DNA of 64,000 nt, from assembly GCF_030412965.1 (NCBI RefSeq), contig NZ_JAUHJQ010000002.1, forward strand, positions 310,001-374,000. Direction: 5' to 3'. Below are positions 1 through 8,963 of the stretch, one piece after another. The translations under genes and the position numbers were made by a program. The notes beneath the pieces are model-generated. The model saw nothing but the letters and a program-made list of their open reading frames with translations. It searched no databases and was not told the origin of the DNA. Source of the stretch: Nocardioides oceani (GTDB taxonomy: Bacteria > Actinomycetota > Actinomycetes > Propionibacteriales > Nocardioidaceae). Each line of letters starts with the position of its first letter. The stretch's first letter is position 1.

Positions 1-2
1 TC

Positions 3-239
3 GAGCTGGAGTTCACCGATGACGCCATCGCGGCGATCGCCGACAACGCGCTCGAGCGTGGCACCGGCGCGCGCGGCTTGCGCGCGATCATCGAGGAGGT
101 GCTCCTCCACGTGATGTACGACGTGCCCTCGCGTGGTGACGTCGCCAAGGTGATCATCAACCGCGAGGTCGTCGAGGGCGTGCAGCCGCCGACCCTCGTC
201 CCGCGCGAGCTCGAGACGAAGAAGAAGAAGTCCGCCTGA
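3..239 (+). CDS. clpX: ATP-dependent Clp protease ATP-binding subunit ClpX, C-terminal fragment
   Basis: The open frame entering the window encodes the last 78 residues of ClpX, the hexameric AAA+ unfoldase that feeds ClpP. The visible part is the small C-terminal AAA+ subdomain: the sensor-2 segment with G-A-R-G-L-R, followed by a helix ([13 protein letters not shown]) and a lysine-rich tail ending KKKKSA. The start and the Walker motifs lie outside the window. It is followed by a strong terminator hairpin at 276-307. Its position upstream of valS and folC matches actinobacterial gene order, which supports the name. Confidence 0.93.
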   Translation, partial: ELEFTDDAIAAIADNALERGTGARGLRAIIEEVLLHVMYDVPSRGDVAKVIINREVVEGVQPPTLVPRELETKKKKSA

Positions 240-275
240 CCTGAGTGGCCCCGGACGGCCACCGAGCACGATCCC

Positions 276-307
276 GACCCGCATGGCCCGAACGGGCCAT
301 GCGGGTC
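276..307 (+). terminator. Terminator hairpin downstream of clpX
   Basis: Perfect inverted repeat with 15-nt arms (276-290 and 293-307) around an AA loop, 37 bp after the clpX stop. It lacks a long U-tract, as is common for actinobacterial terminators. Confidence 0.75.
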
Positions 308-406
308 GGTCCGTTCGGGCCATCTCCGGCGACGTGCCCGGTCGTTGAGGAACGGAGGGGGCAGCGGGAGCCTGCCCCGGAGCTGGACGCGGACGAGGGA
401 CGACAG

Positions 407-988
407 GTGCAGATCGACCACAAGAGACAGCTGGCGGCGTTCGTCGCCGTGCTGCTGGTCGCGGCCGGGGTGGTGGCGACCGGTGCGCGCAGCGACGCGG
501 CGCGGTCCGTCGTGCGGGCTGCGACGGCGTACGTCGTCGCCGGCGGTGTCCGGCTGGTGCCGGACCCGGTGGTCGAGGCGGTGGCCGGCCCGGCGACCTC
601 GGAGACCCCGCGGGTCGTCGGGCGCGTCGACCCGCTGCACGCCGCCGACCGCCCACGGCCGCCGGCCCGCCCCGCGACCCGGCCCGCGGCGTCGCGCCGG
701 GCCGAGGCCCGCCCGCCCGGGCGCCTCGGCGACCGGGGACACGCCGCCGGCGGCCACCGGCGCCCGGACGGCCCCGGGCACTCCGCGGACCGTGGGGGTC
801 ACCGCGACCGGGACGGGGAGAGGGGCCACGGACGCGGGCACGGCCAGCGCGCGGGCCAGGGCCCCCGGGCCGGCCACGAGCACCGGGCCGGCCACGGGAG
901 GGGCCACGGGAGGGGCCACGGCGAGGGCCACGGCGAGGGCCACGGCAAGGGCAAGGGCCGTGCGAAGGGCCACGGGGGACGCTCCTAG
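407..988 (+). CDS. Small membrane/secreted protein with His/Gly-rich tail
   Basis: Unrecognised 193-residue protein. The GTG at 407 is preferred because a GAGGGA ribosome site lies about 6 nt upstream; the frame is open further upstream, but that stretch overlaps the clpX terminator. Residues about 8-25 form a hydrophobic segment (LAAFVAVLLVAAGVVA), a signal peptide or anchor. The C-terminal half is rich in proline, arginine, glycine and histidine and ends in repeats of Gly-His-Gly-(R/E/K). The regularly spaced histidines could bind divalent metal; that is inference from composition only. The N-terminus resembles that of the next gene (start 1097), suggesting a tandem pair. Confidence 0.6.
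   Translation: MQIDHKRQLAAFVAVLLVAAGVVATGARSDAARSVVRAATAYVVAGGVRLVPDPVVEAVAGPATSETPRVVGRVDPLHAADRPRPPARPATRPAASRRAEARPPGRLGDRGHAAGGHRRPDGPGHSADRGGHRDRDGERGHGRGHGQRAGQGPRAGHEHRAGHGRGHGRGHGEGHGEGHGKGKGRAKGHGGRS
891..950 (+). repeat. 12-bp tandem repeat encoding Gly-His-Gly units
   Basis: Five in-frame copies of a 12-bp unit (consensus GCCACGGNNANGG) at 891, 903, 915, 927 and 939, with single-base variation. The unit encodes the GHGR/GHGE/GHGK tetrapeptides at the C-terminus of the preceding protein. Copy number may vary between strains by slippage. Confidence 0.8.
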
Positions 989-1096
989 TCCGATCGGGCC
1001 ATTGCGCCCCGACGATGCGGCGCGCACGCTCGTCGTGGGGGAGACTCGAGTCGTCAACCGCACCACTCCTGGATCGGGCAGGAAGGGGAACGGCCT

Positions 1097-1693
1097 GTGG
1101 GCACCCAGCACCGAGCGCCGCTCGCGGCCTTCGTCCTCGTGACGATGGTCGCCGGTGGCGTCGCCGCGCAGTCACTGCACGGCGGCGACCGGGTGCGGGT
1201 GGAGGACACGGTGGCCGCGTCGTCCACGGCCTCCCCGCAGGTGCCGCGCGAGGTCGCCCCGCAGCCGCCGGGGTCCGCGCCGTCGACGAGCCGGCCCTCC
1301 GCCGCCGCGGCGCCCGGCCTCGACGTGCCGTCGGCCGGGGAGCTTCCCAGCGACCGGCCGAGCGCCCTGCCGGCAGGCTTGATCGACGCGATCCCCGGCC
1401 TGGCCGGGTTCCTCGAGGGGAGCGGCGGTGGCGGCGAGCCGTCCTTCGAGCCGGTCGAGGACGACCCCACCATCGACCTGGGCAGCACGGCGGAGCCGTC
1501 GCCCGGGCCGAGCCCGGCCCCGTCCCCGAGCGGTACGCCGTCGCCGACCGGGACCCCGAGCGGCAGCCCGTCGGGGTCGCCCAGCAGCACCCCGGGCGGC
1601 TCGCCCTCGACCACGCCGTCGGCGGACGCCGAGCGCCCGGCCGGGGCGACGCCGACCCCGACGAACGGCCCGACGGCGGCGCCGGCCCCCTGA
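1097..1693 (+). CDS. Secreted Pro/Ser/Thr-rich protein of unknown function
   Basis: Unrecognised 198-residue protein starting at GTG 1097 behind a GGAAGGGG ribosome site. An N-terminal hydrophobic segment (LAAFVLVTMVAGGVAAQ) acts as a signal peptide or anchor. It is followed by an Ala/Pro-rich stretch, a short ordered-looking segment around residues 75-125 (LIDAIPGLAGFLEG), and a low-complexity tail of S/P/G/T typical of exported disordered stalks. The start region (Q-H-R-x-x-LAAFV) resembles that of the upstream protein. It lies 7 bp from the end of convergent valS. No enzymatic motif is visible. Confidence 0.6.
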   Translation: MGTQHRAPLAAFVLVTMVAGGVAAQSLHGGDRVRVEDTVAASSTASPQVPREVAPQPPGSAPSTSRPSAAAAPGLDVPSAGELPSDRPSALPAGLIDAIPGLAGFLEGSGGGGEPSFEPVEDDPTIDLGSTAEPSPGPSPAPSPSGTPSPTGTPSGSPSGSPSSTPGGSPSTTPSADAERPAGATPTPTNGPTAAPAP

Positions 1694-1700
1694 GGCGGGC

Positions 1701-4334
1701 TCAGCCCTCGGTGACGGGTGCCAGCTCGGCGGAGACGGTGAGCTCGGTGGCCGAGCCGTCGACGGTGAAGACCAGCTCGCCCACGACCTTGCCGCTGCGG
1801 CGCAGGTCGTCGGCCGCGACCTCGGCGGCGCGGACGAGCGCCTCCGGCCCGGTGACCTCGACGCGGGACAGCTCGGCGCGCATGGAGACCTTCGCCTGCG
1901 ACTTGGCCCCGCGGATGCCGGCGAGGGCGGCCGCGACGGAATCGACCGTGCTCGCGTCGGCAGCTGCCGCCGCGCCCAGGTCGAGCTCGGTGGGCCACGG
2001 GGCGTGGTGGATCGAGCCCTGCTCGGCACCGCGCGGGTGCCACCAGGACCAGACCTCTTCGGTCACGTAGGGCAGGAACGGCGCGAGCAGCCGCAGCTGG
2101 ACCTCGAGCGCGATGGCCAGCGTGGCGCGGGCCGATGCGGTCGCGGCGCCGCCGTCGGCGTCGTACGCGCGCTCCTTGACGAGCTCGAGGTAGTCGTCGC
2201 AGAACTCCCAGAAGAACTTCTCGACGGCCTCGAGCGCCGTCGTGTAGTCGTAGGCCTCGAACGCCTCGGTGGCGCGGGTGACGACGTTCGCCAGCCGCCC
2301 GAGGAGGGCGCAGTCGATCGGCGCGGAGACCTCGAAGGCGTTCAGCTCGGTCGCCCCGACGCCGCCGAGGACGAACTTGGAGGCGTTGAGGACCTTCATC
2401 GCCAGCCGGCGGCCGACCTTCATCTGGCTCTCGTCGAACGGCGAGTCCAGGCCGGGGCGCGACATGGCGGCGCGCCAGCGGACGGCGTCCGCGCCGAACT
2501 TGTCGAGGATCTCGGTCGGGACGACGACGTTGCCCTTGGACTTCGACATCTTCTTGCGGTCGGGGTCGACCACGAAGCCGGAGATCAGCGCGTGGCTCCA
2601 CGGCGTGACGCCCTGCTCGAAGTGCGCGCGCACGACGCGGGAGAACAGCCAGGTGCGGATGATGTCGTGGGCCTGGGTCGCCAGGTCCATCGGGAAGACC
2701 CGCTCGAAGAGATCGGGGTCGCTCTCCCAACCACCGGCGATCTGCGGCGTCAGCGACGAGGTCGCCCAGGTGTCCATGACGTCGGGGTCGCCGATGAAGC
2801 CGCCGGCGCGCCCGCGCTGGTCCTCGGAGTAGCCGCGCGGGGCGTCGGTCGAGGGGTCGACCGGGAGCTCGGCCTCGGAGGGCAGGAGGGGGTGGTCGTA
2901 GTCCGGCTCGCCCTGGTCGTCGAGCGGGTACCAGACGGGGAACGGGATGCCGAAGAAGCGCTGGCGGGAGATCAGCCAGTCACCGTTGAGGCCGCCGACC
3001 CAGTTGTCGTACCGGTGCTTCATGTGGGTCGGCACCCAGGTGATCTCCGAGCCCCGGGCGACCAGCTCGTCGCGCAGGCCGGTGTCGCGTCCGCCGTTGC
3101 GGATGTACCACTGCCGGGTCGCGACGATCTCGAGCGGCTTGTCGCCCTTCTCGAAGAAGTTCGTCATCCGCTGCGTGGGCTTCGGCTCGCCGTCGAGGTC
3201 TCCGCTCTCGCGGAGCATGGTGACCATCTCCTCGCGCGCGGAGAACGTCGTCTTGCCGGCGAGGCGCTCGTACGCCGCCGCGGCGGGCGGGGCCGCGAGC
3301 CACTCGGGCGTCTCGCGGAGCAGGCGGCCGTCGCGGCCGATCACGGTGCGGACGGGCAGCTGGAGCTCGCGCCACCAGGTGACGTCGGTCAGGTCGCCGA
3401 ACGTGCAGCACATGGCGATGCCGGCGCCCTTGTCCATCTCGGCGGCCGGGTGGGGGAGGACCGGGACCTGGACGCCGAAGACCGGCGAGGCGACGGTCGT
3501 GCCGAACAGGGGCTGGTAGCGCTCGTCGTCGGGGTGCGCGATGAGGGCGACCACGGCGGGGATCAGCTCGGGGCGGGTGGTCTCGATGTGGACGGGGGAG
3601 CCGTCCGCGCCGTGGAAGGCGACGCGGTGGTAGGCGCCGGCGTACTCCCGCGCCTCGAGCTCGGCCTGGGCGACCGCGGTCTGGAAGGTGACGTCCCAGA
3701 GGGTGGGCGCCTCCTGGAGGTAGGCCTCGCCGCGGGCGAAGTTGCGCAGGAACGCGCGCTGGCTGGCTGTCTGCGCCTTCGGGCCGATGGTCGTGTAGTG
3801 CTGGTCCCAGTCGACGGAGAGACCGAGCGTGCGCCACAGCGACTCGAAGACCTGCTCGTCCTCCTCGACGAGGCGCTCGCACAGCTCGACGAAGTTGGGC
3901 CGGCTGATCGGGACCTGCTTCTTCGGGTCCGGCTTCGCCGGCGGCGTGAAGTCGGCGTCGTAGGGGAGCGAGGGGTCGCAGCGGACGCCGAAGTAGTTCT
4001 GCACCCGGCGCTCGGTCGGCAGGCCGTTGTCGTCCCAGCCCATGGGGTAGAAGACCGACTTGCCCCGCATCCGCTGGAAGCGGGCGACGACGTCGGTGTG
4101 GGTGTAGGAGAAGACGTGGCCGACGTGCAGGCTGCCGCTCACCGTGGGCGGCGGCGTGTCGATGGAGAAGACGTTCGCGCGCGGCTGGGTGCGGTCGAAG
4201 GCGTAGGTGCGCTCGGACTTCCAGCGCTCCGCCCACTTCTGCTCGAGGCCCTCCAGCGCGGGCTTCTCCGGTACGGCGAGCGCGGCCGGGGCGCTCGGCG
4301 TGTCGGGGGCCTGCTGCTGCGGGGTCTGGGTCAT
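1701..4334 (-). CDS. valS: Valyl-tRNA synthetase
   Basis: Cytoplasmic class I aminoacyl-tRNA synthetase charging tRNA-Val. The 877-residue length matches the actinobacterial form (M. tuberculosis about 876). The ATP-binding HIGH signature reads HVGH at residues 70-73 and KMSKS is at 595-599. Between them lies the CP1 editing domain that hydrolyses mischarged Thr-tRNA (around residues 190-400, including HPDDERY and the [10 protein letters not shown] segment). The anticodon-binding helical domain follows ([22 protein letters not shown]), and then a C-terminal region that is short compared with E. coli ValS. Its start faces the acetyltransferase gene across a 79-bp divergent spacer. Confidence 0.97.
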   Translation of the reverse strand: MTQTPQQQAPDTPSAPAALAVPEKPALEGLEQKWAERWKSERTYAFDRTQPRANVFSIDTPPPTVSGSLHVGHVFSYTHTDVVARFQRMRGKSVFYPMGWDDNGLPTERRVQNYFGVRCDPSLPYDADFTPPAKPDPKKQVPISRPNFVELCERLVEEDEQVFESLWRTLGLSVDWDQHYTTIGPKAQTASQRAFLRNFARGEAYLQEAPTLWDVTFQTAVAQAELEAREYAGAYHRVAFHGADGSPVHIETTRPELIPAVVALIAHPDDERYQPLFGTTVASPVFGVQVPVLPHPAAEMDKGAGIAMCCTFGDLTDVTWWRELQLPVRTVIGRDGRLLRETPEWLAAPPAAAAYERLAGKTTFSAREEMVTMLRESGDLDGEPKPTQRMTNFFEKGDKPLEIVATRQWYIRNGGRDTGLRDELVARGSEITWVPTHMKHRYDNWVGGLNGDWLISRQRFFGIPFPVWYPLDDQGEPDYDHPLLPSEAELPVDPSTDAPRGYSEDQRGRAGGFIGDPDVMDTWATSSLTPQIAGGWESDPDLFERVFPMDLATQAHDIIRTWLFSRVVRAHFEQGVTPWSHALISGFVVDPDRKKMSKSKGNVVVPTEILDKFGADAVRWRAAMSRPGLDSPFDESQMKVGRRLAMKVLNASKFVLGGVGATELNAFEVSAPIDCALLGRLANVVTRATEAFEAYDYTTALEAVEKFFWEFCDDYLELVKERAYDADGGAATASARATLAIALEVQLRLLAPFLPYVTEEVWSWWHPRGAEQGSIHHAPWPTELDLGAAAAADASTVDSVAAALAGIRGAKSQAKVSMRAELSRVEVTGPEALVRAAEVAADDLRRSGKVVGELVFTVDGSATELTVSAELAPVTEG

Positions 4335-4400
4335 GGCCGAAGCCTAGTTCGGCCGCTCCGACCTGCGGAAACCGGTTGCCACTCGGGACCGTCCGCGCCA

Positions 4401-4406
4401 TACCCT
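4401..4406 (+). promoter_or_regulatory. -10 box of a probably leaderless transcript
   Basis: TACCCT ends 7 nt before the ATG at 4414, so the predicted transcription start coincides with the start codon. No ribosome site is visible. The -35 region is not obvious. Confidence 0.5.
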
Positions 4407-4413
4407 GCGCGGC

Positions 4414-5343
4414 ATGCCGACCCCGCCGGTGAGCACGTACGACGTCGCGCTCACGACCGACCCCGCCGCGTTCCTCGCCGAGGCCGGTGAGCACCTCGCG
4501 GCCGACCCGGTCGTCACGACGGTGGTGGCCACGGTGACCCGGCGGGCGGCCGACGACGACGCGGCGGGGCGTGCGCTGCCGGCCCACCCCCGCTGGTGGG
4601 CGGTCGTGCGGGACGGCACCGGTGCGATCGTCGGCGCGGCCATGCGCACCGCGCCGTTCGAGCCGTTCCCGGCGTACGTCCTGCCGATGCCGGACGAGGC
4701 GGCCCGCGCGCTCGCGCGGGCCGTCCACGGGAGCGGGGAGCGCCTGCGCGGCGTCAACGGGGCGCTGCCGGCCGCGCGGGTGGTCGCCGAGGAGACGGCG
4801 GCCCTGGTGGCCGGCGCGGTCGTGGTCGACGAGCACCTCCACCTCTGGGAGCTGCCCGGGCTCGACGGGCTGGTCGACCACGACGCCCCGGGCCGGCTCC
4901 GGGTGGCCGGTCCGGCCGACGTGCCGCGGTGCGTCGAGTGGTGGGCCGCCTTCGCGGTCGACGCCGCCGAGCAGGGCGGCCGGGAGGGCGCGCACCCGAT
5001 GGACCTGGAGACCGAGGTGGGGATGGCCCGGCGCGTGGAGCGCGGGCTGGTCTGGCTGTGGGAGTCGCCCGAGGGCGAGGTCGTGCACCTGACCGCCCAC
5101 AGCGAGCCGGCCTTCGGCGTCGTCCGGGTCGGCCCGGTCTACACCCCGCGGGAGCGTCGCGGGCGCGGCTACGCCAGCGCCGCGGTCGCGCAGGTGACGC
5201 GCCGCGTCCTCGAGGCGGGGGACCGGGCCTGCCTCTACACCGACCGCGAGAACCCCACGTCGAACAAGGTCTACGCCGCGATCGGCTACCGGACCGTCGC
5301 GGAGACCGCGAACCTGCTCGTCACCAGACCAGCACGGCCTTGA
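4414..5343 (+). CDS. GNAT-family N-acetyltransferase
   Basis: A 309-residue protein with a C-terminal GNAT fold. It has the acetyl-CoA pyrophosphate loop RRGRGYAS after beta-strand 4 (GPVYTPRE), then the conserved NPTSNKVYAAIGY near the C-terminus that packs against CoA. The N-terminal half (residues 1-150) resembles a degenerate second GNAT domain, as in tandem-GNAT proteins. The acceptor substrate cannot be predicted. The 3' end overlaps the convergent alcohol dehydrogenase by 23 bp. A TACCCT box 7 nt before the ATG suggests a leaderless mRNA. Confidence 0.85.
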   Translation: MPTPPVSTYDVALTTDPAAFLAEAGEHLAADPVVTTVVATVTRRAADDDAAGRALPAHPRWWAVVRDGTGAIVGAAMRTAPFEPFPAYVLPMPDEAARALARAVHGSGERLRGVNGALPAARVVAEETAALVAGAVVVDEHLHLWELPGLDGLVDHDAPGRLRVAGPADVPRCVEWWAAFAVDAAEQGGREGAHPMDLETEVGMARRVERGLVWLWESPEGEVVHLTAHSEPAFGVVRVGPVYTPRERRGRGYASAAVAQVTRRVLEAGDRACLYTDRENPTSNKVYAAIGYRTVAETANLLVTRPARP

Positions 5344-6418
5344 CGACCGTGCCGTCGTGGAGGTCCCGCACGGCGGTGTTGATGTCCTCGAAGGAGTAGG
5401 TGCGCAGCCAGTCGTCGACCGGGAAGCTGCCCGCGGCGTTCATCGCGAGCAACCGCGGCACCATCTCCTGCGGGTCGGAGTCGCCCTCGATGGAGCCCTT
5501 GACGACCTTGCCGTTCTGGAGCATGTCGATCGCGTCGAGCTGGTACTCCTCGGCCCCGAGCCCGAGCACGACGAGCTCGCCACGGATCCCCAGTGCCTGC
5601 TGGGCCTGCTTGACGACCGCCGGCACCGCCGTGGTGTCGATGCCGTACGTCGCCCCGCCACCGGTCAACTCCTTGACCCGGTCGACGACCGACTGGTCGC
5701 CGAGCGCGCCGGGGTCGACGGTGACCGCGCCGAGGGCGGCCGCCTGGTCGAGCCGGCTGCCCATCAGGTCGACCGCGACGACCGTCCCGGTGCCGGTCGT
5801 CGCCGCGGCCGCGACCGCCGCCAGCCCGACGGCACCGACGCCCCACACGACCAGGCTGTCCTGCGGACCGGGCTGCAGGACGTTCAGCACGGTGCCGGCG
5901 CCGGTCTGGAAGCCGCAGCCGTAGGGCGCGACCCGGGTCAGGTCGAGCTCCTTGTCCACGACGACGCAGTTGTCGGCGTACGCCAGGGCGTGCCGGGAGA
6001 AGGACGACTGGCCGAAGAAGTTGGAGAACACCGGCCCGGACGCGCGGGAGTAGGCGGTCGAGCCGTCCATCCGCATGCCCATGTAGTTGAGGAGCAGCGA
6101 GGTGTCGCAGTAGCCGACCTCGCCGGCGCGGCACCGCGCGCACTCGCGGCACGAGCGGAAGCTCAGCACCACGTGGTCCCCGACCTCGATGCCGTCGACG
6201 TCGGGACCAACGGCCTCCACGACGCCGGCGCCCTCGTGGCCGAAGACGTTGGGGTACATCTCGGCCGGCAGCATCGAGGCCATCGTCACGTCGGTGTGGC
6301 ACAGGCCGGTCGCGACGATCCGGACGAGCACCTCGTCGGCGCGGGGCCCCTCCAGCTCGACCTGCTCGAGGGTGAACTGCTCGCCTGGGCCGTTGACGAC
6401 GGCCACCGTGGTCTCCAT
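5321..6418 (-). CDS. Zinc-dependent alcohol dehydrogenase (MDR superfamily)
   Basis: A 365-residue NAD(P)-dependent medium-chain dehydrogenase of the aryl/benzyl-alcohol dehydrogenase type. Catalytic zinc ligands are Cys of GLCHTD, His-Glu of GHEGAG and the later Cys of YGCGFQTG. The structural zinc lobe has the four-Cys pattern C-x2-C-x2-C-x7-C (CRECARCRAGEVGYC). The Rossmann glycine motif is VWGVGAVGLA, followed by an acidic residue (VAVDLMG) that favours NAD over NADP. The alcohol substrate is unknown. A KstR-like palindrome lies just upstream of the ATG, suggesting TetR control linked to sterol or fatty-acid catabolism. The last 23 bp overlap the convergent acetyltransferase. Confidence 0.9.
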   Translation of the reverse strand: METTVAVVNGPGEQFTLEQVELEGPRADEVLVRIVATGLCHTDVTMASMLPAEMYPNVFGHEGAGVVEAVGPDVDGIEVGDHVVLSFRSCRECARCRAGEVGYCDTSLLLNYMGMRMDGSTAYSRASGPVFSNFFGQSSFSRHALAYADNCVVVDKELDLTRVAPYGCGFQTGAGTVLNVLQPGPQDSLVVWGVGAVGLAAVAAAATTGTGTVVAVDLMGSRLDQAAALGAVTVDPGALGDQSVVDRVKELTGGGATYGIDTTAVPAVVKQAQQALGIRGELVVLGLGAEEYQLDAIDMLQNGKVVKGSIEGDSDPQEMVPRLLAMNAAGSFPVDDWLRTYSFEDINTAVRDLHDGTVVKAVLVW

Positions 6419-6427
6419 GGCGCCAAC

Positions 6428-6443
6428 CTAGAACGTGTTCCAG
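6428..6443 (-). promoter_or_regulatory. KstR-like TetR operator upstream of the alcohol dehydrogenase
   Basis: CTAGAACGTGTTCCAG is a 16-bp palindrome with one mismatch, 9 bp upstream of the dehydrogenase start. It fits the published KstR-type consensus tnnAACnnGTTnnA known from actinobacterial steroid-catabolic genes. No kstR gene lies in this window. Confidence 0.55.
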
Positions 6444-6468
6444 GTCCTGTCCCGCGAAAGCCGCTCCC

Positions 6469-6474
6469 TAGACT
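6469..6474 (+). promoter_or_regulatory. -10 box for folC
   Basis: TAGACT lies 9 nt before the folC ATG, implying a very short (0-3 nt) leader. No Shine-Dalgarno sequence is seen. Confidence 0.45.
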
Positions 6475-6483
6475 CGGGGCACG

Positions 6484-7872
6484 ATGACCGAGCCCACCGA
6501 CCCCACCTCCCCGGCAGGACCCCGCCTCGCGGCGACCTTCGCCGAGGTCGAGGACGCGCTGCTGTCCCGCTGGCCCGAGACCCGGCTCGAGCCCTCGCTC
6601 GACCGGATCCGCGCCTTCACCGAGCTGCTCGGCGACCCCCAGACCGCCTACCCGGTGGTGCACCTGACCGGCACCAACGGCAAGACGTCGACCTCCCGGA
6701 TGATCGACGCGCTGGTGCGCACCCTCGAGCTGCGGACCGGGCGGTTCACCAGCCCGCACGTCGAGCGGATGAGCGAGCGGATCAGCGTCGACGGCGAGCC
6801 GCTGGACGACGAGGCCTTCGTGCGCGCCTTCAACGATGTCGCGCCGTACACCCACCTCGTCGACGAGGACCAGCCGCACCCGCTGTCGTTCTTCGAGACC
6901 GTGGTGGGCATGGCGTACGCCGCCTTCGCCGACGCCCCGGTCGACGTCGCCGTGGTCGAGGTCGGCATGGGCGGCTCGTGGGACGCCACCAACGTCGCCG
7001 ATGGCGCCGTCGCGGTGGTCACGCCGATCGCGGTCGACCACGCCCGCTACCTCGGCGAGACCGTCGCGGCGATCGCGCAGGAGAAGGCTGGCATCATCAA
7101 GCCCGGCGCCCAGGTGGTCCTCGCCCAGCAGCCGCCCGAGGCGGCCGTGGTGCTGCTCGAGCGCGCGGCCGAGGTCGGCGCGACGGTGGTGCGCGAGGGG
7201 CTGGACTTCGGGGTCGTCTCCCGGGTGCCGGGCGTGGGCGGGCAGCTGGTCTCCCTGCAGGGCCTCCGCGGGCGGTACGACGAGGTCTTCCTGCCCCTCC
7301 ACGGCGCCCACCAGGCGCAGAACGCCGCGGTCGCCCTGGCCGCGGTCGAGGCGTTCCTCGCCGGCGGCGACCAGGGCGAGGCGCTCGACGAGGACCTGGT
7401 CCGCGCCGCCTTCGCCGAGGTCACCTCGCCCGGCCGCCTCGAGGTGGTCCGCCGCTCGCCGAGCATCGTGCTCGACGCCGCCCACAACCCGGCCGGCGCC
7501 GAGGCGGTCGCCGCCGCGCTCGAGGACTCCTTCACGTTCTCGCCCCTCGTCGGCGTGGTCGGCGTCATGGCCGACAAGGACGTCGAGGGCCTGCTCGCCG
7601 CCTTCGAGCCGTCCTTCGCCCATGTGGTCTGCACCCAGAACAGCACGGCCCGCGCCATGCCGGCCGAGGAGCTGGCCGAGGTCGCCCGCGGGATCTACGG
7701 CGAGGACCGGGTCAGCGTCGAGCCCCGCCTGGCCGACGCCATCGACGCCGCGGCCGCGCTCGCGGAGGCCGGCGAGGCGGTCGGCAGCCCGCTGGGCTCA
7801 GGCGCGGTCATGGTCACCGGCTCGGTCGTCACCGTGGGCGAGGCCCGCACCCTGCTGGGAGGTCCCCGATGA
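6484..7872 (+). CDS. folC: Bifunctional folylpolyglutamate synthase / dihydrofolate synthase
   Basis: A 462-residue Mur-ligase-family enzyme that adds glutamate to dihydropteroate and to folates with ATP. Visible motifs are the P-loop GTNGKTSTS, the folate-binding TGRFTSPHVERMSERI, the VGMGGSWDATN loop, the carbamylated-lysine region EKAGIIKPGA and the C-terminal ligase domain (VLDAAHNPAGAEAVAAAL). It follows valS in most actinobacteria. Its stop overlaps the next start by 4 bp (ATGA), so the DUF4233 protein is translationally coupled to it. Confidence 0.95.
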   Translation: MTEPTDPTSPAGPRLAATFAEVEDALLSRWPETRLEPSLDRIRAFTELLGDPQTAYPVVHLTGTNGKTSTSRMIDALVRTLELRTGRFTSPHVERMSERISVDGEPLDDEAFVRAFNDVAPYTHLVDEDQPHPLSFFETVVGMAYAAFADAPVDVAVVEVGMGGSWDATNVADGAVAVVTPIAVDHARYLGETVAAIAQEKAGIIKPGAQVVLAQQPPEAAVVLLERAAEVGATVVREGLDFGVVSRVPGVGGQLVSLQGLRGRYDEVFLPLHGAHQAQNAAVALAAVEAFLAGGDQGEALDEDLVRAAFAEVTSPGRLEVVRRSPSIVLDAAHNPAGAEAVAAALEDSFTFSPLVGVVGVMADKDVEGLLAAFEPSFAHVVCTQNSTARAMPAEELAEVARGIYGEDRVSVEPRLADAIDAAAALAEAGEAVGSPLGSGAVMVTGSVVTVGEARTLLGGPR

Positions 7873-8246
7873 GCAACCCCGAGCAGCGCTCGCCCCGCCG
7901 GGGCATGTGCGCCGCGATCCTGTGCCTGGAGGCGATCGCCCTGGGGCTGACCGCGCCGGTGATGATCGCGGTCGCCGACGTCGACACGGCCGTCGCGCTC
8001 GGCATCGGCCTCGGGCTGATGGTCGTGTGCCTGCTGCTGGCCGGCATGCTCCGTGCGCCGTGGGCCTACACCGCGGGCTGGGTCGTCCAGGTCGCGGCGA
8101 TCGCGCTGGGGTTCGTCGTGCCGCTCATGTTCCTGCTGGGCGGGATCTTCGCGCTGTTGTGGGGAACGGCCGACCTCCTCGGGCGCAAGATCGAGCGCGA
8201 GCGGGCGGCGGCGTACGCGGCGTACGCCGCCGAGCGCGAGGCCTGA
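7869..8246 (+). CDS. DUF4233 family membrane protein
   Basis: A 125-residue integral membrane protein with four hydrophobic segments and a basic C-terminal helix (RKIERERAAAYAAYAA). It contains the family hallmarks RGMCAAILCLEAI at the N-terminus and WGTADLLGRKIERE near the end. The family sits between folC and ndk across actinobacteria (Rv2446c position). Its function is unknown. It is coupled to folC by an ATGA overlap. Confidence 0.85.
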   Translation: MSNPEQRSPRRGMCAAILCLEAIALGLTAPVMIAVADVDTAVALGIGLGLMVVCLLLAGMLRAPWAYTAGWVVQVAAIALGFVVPLMFLLGGIFALLWGTADLLGRKIERERAAAYAAYAAEREA

Positions 8247-8266
8247 GCCCGCGGGAGGATGGGGGC

Positions 8267-8953
8267 GTGAGCACGGACCTGCCGCCCCTGTCCCCGACCG
8301 ACCGCACGACCGTCCAGCGCGGCAAGTACCGCGTGGTCGAGGACCGCGCGGAGCTGCACCGCTTCCTCGCCGAGGCGCTGGTGGCGCACGTCGGCGTCGT
8401 GGTGGGCGACCACCCGGTCGTCCTGCCGTGTGCGTACGCCGTCGACCTCGACGGTCCCGACGAGGGCGGCTCGCTCTACGTCCACGGCTCGGTCGCGTCG
8501 GTGTGGCTGCGGCACGCCGTCGGCTCGACCGTCTGCGTGACCGTCACCGAGCTCGACGGGCTGGTGGCCGCGCGGTCGGCGTTCAACCACTCGATGAACT
8601 ACCGCTCCGCGGTCGTGGTCGGCCGGGCGCGGCTCGTCGAGGACGAGGCCGAGCGGGCCCGTGCCCTCGACCTGGTCGTCGACCAGATGGTGCCCGGCCG
8701 GTCCGCGACCCTGCGCCCCAGCACGCGCAAGGAGCTCGCGGCGACCGCCGTGCTCGCCGTACCGCTCCACGAGGCGTCGATGAAGGCCCGCGCCGGCGGT
8801 CCGGGCGACGAGCCCGAGGACGTCGCCGCCGGGACGTGGGGTGGGCACGTGCCGCTGCGGCGGGTCGCCGCCGACGTCGTGCCCGCGCCCGAGGCGACCG
8901 GGCCGGTGCCGGCGGACGTGGCCGCGCGTGCCGCGGCGCTCGCGGCTGGGTAG
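8267..8953 (+). CDS. Pyridoxamine 5'-phosphate oxidase-related flavin-binding protein
   Basis: A 228-residue protein with a split-barrel fold of the Pyridox_ox_2/NimA-like type. Visible elements are the N-terminal RGKYRVVEDRAELHRFLAEAL, the barrel strands HVGVVVGDHPVVLPCAYAVD, SLYVHGSVAS, CVTVTELDGLVAARSAFNHSMNYRS and AVVVGRARLV. These proteins bind FMN or F420-like cofactors; the reaction is not predictable here. Start GTG 8267 has GGGAGGA 8 nt upstream. The gene is an insertion relative to the usual DUF4233-ndk order, and its stop codon forms part of the ndk -10 box. Confidence 0.8.
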   Translation: MSTDLPPLSPTDRTTVQRGKYRVVEDRAELHRFLAEALVAHVGVVVGDHPVVLPCAYAVDLDGPDEGGSLYVHGSVASVWLRHAVGSTVCVTVTELDGLVAARSAFNHSMNYRSAVVVGRARLVEDEAERARALDLVVDQMVPGRSATLRPSTRKELAATAVLAVPLHEASMKARAGGPGDEPEDVAAGTWGGHVPLRRVAADVVPAPEATGPVPADVAARAAALAAG

Positions 8954-8956
8954 GGT
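8951..8956 (+). promoter_or_regulatory. -10 box for ndk (probably leaderless)
   Basis: TAGGGT lies 7 nt before the ndk ATG. The first three bases are the stop codon of the upstream gene. No ribosome site precedes ndk. Confidence 0.45.
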
Positions 8957-8963
8957 CCGGGCC

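Noticed and set aside
245..406. Upstream extension of the His/Gly-rich protein to an ATG at 245
   Set aside because: It would translate through the clpX terminator hairpin; GTG 407 has a good ribosome site and precedes the hydrophobic helix.
1428..4490. 1020-residue open frame on the plus strand opposite valS
   Set aside because: It lies antisense to a clear ValS; its translation is low-complexity Arg/Val/Glu/Leu without family motifs, a known effect of high GC.
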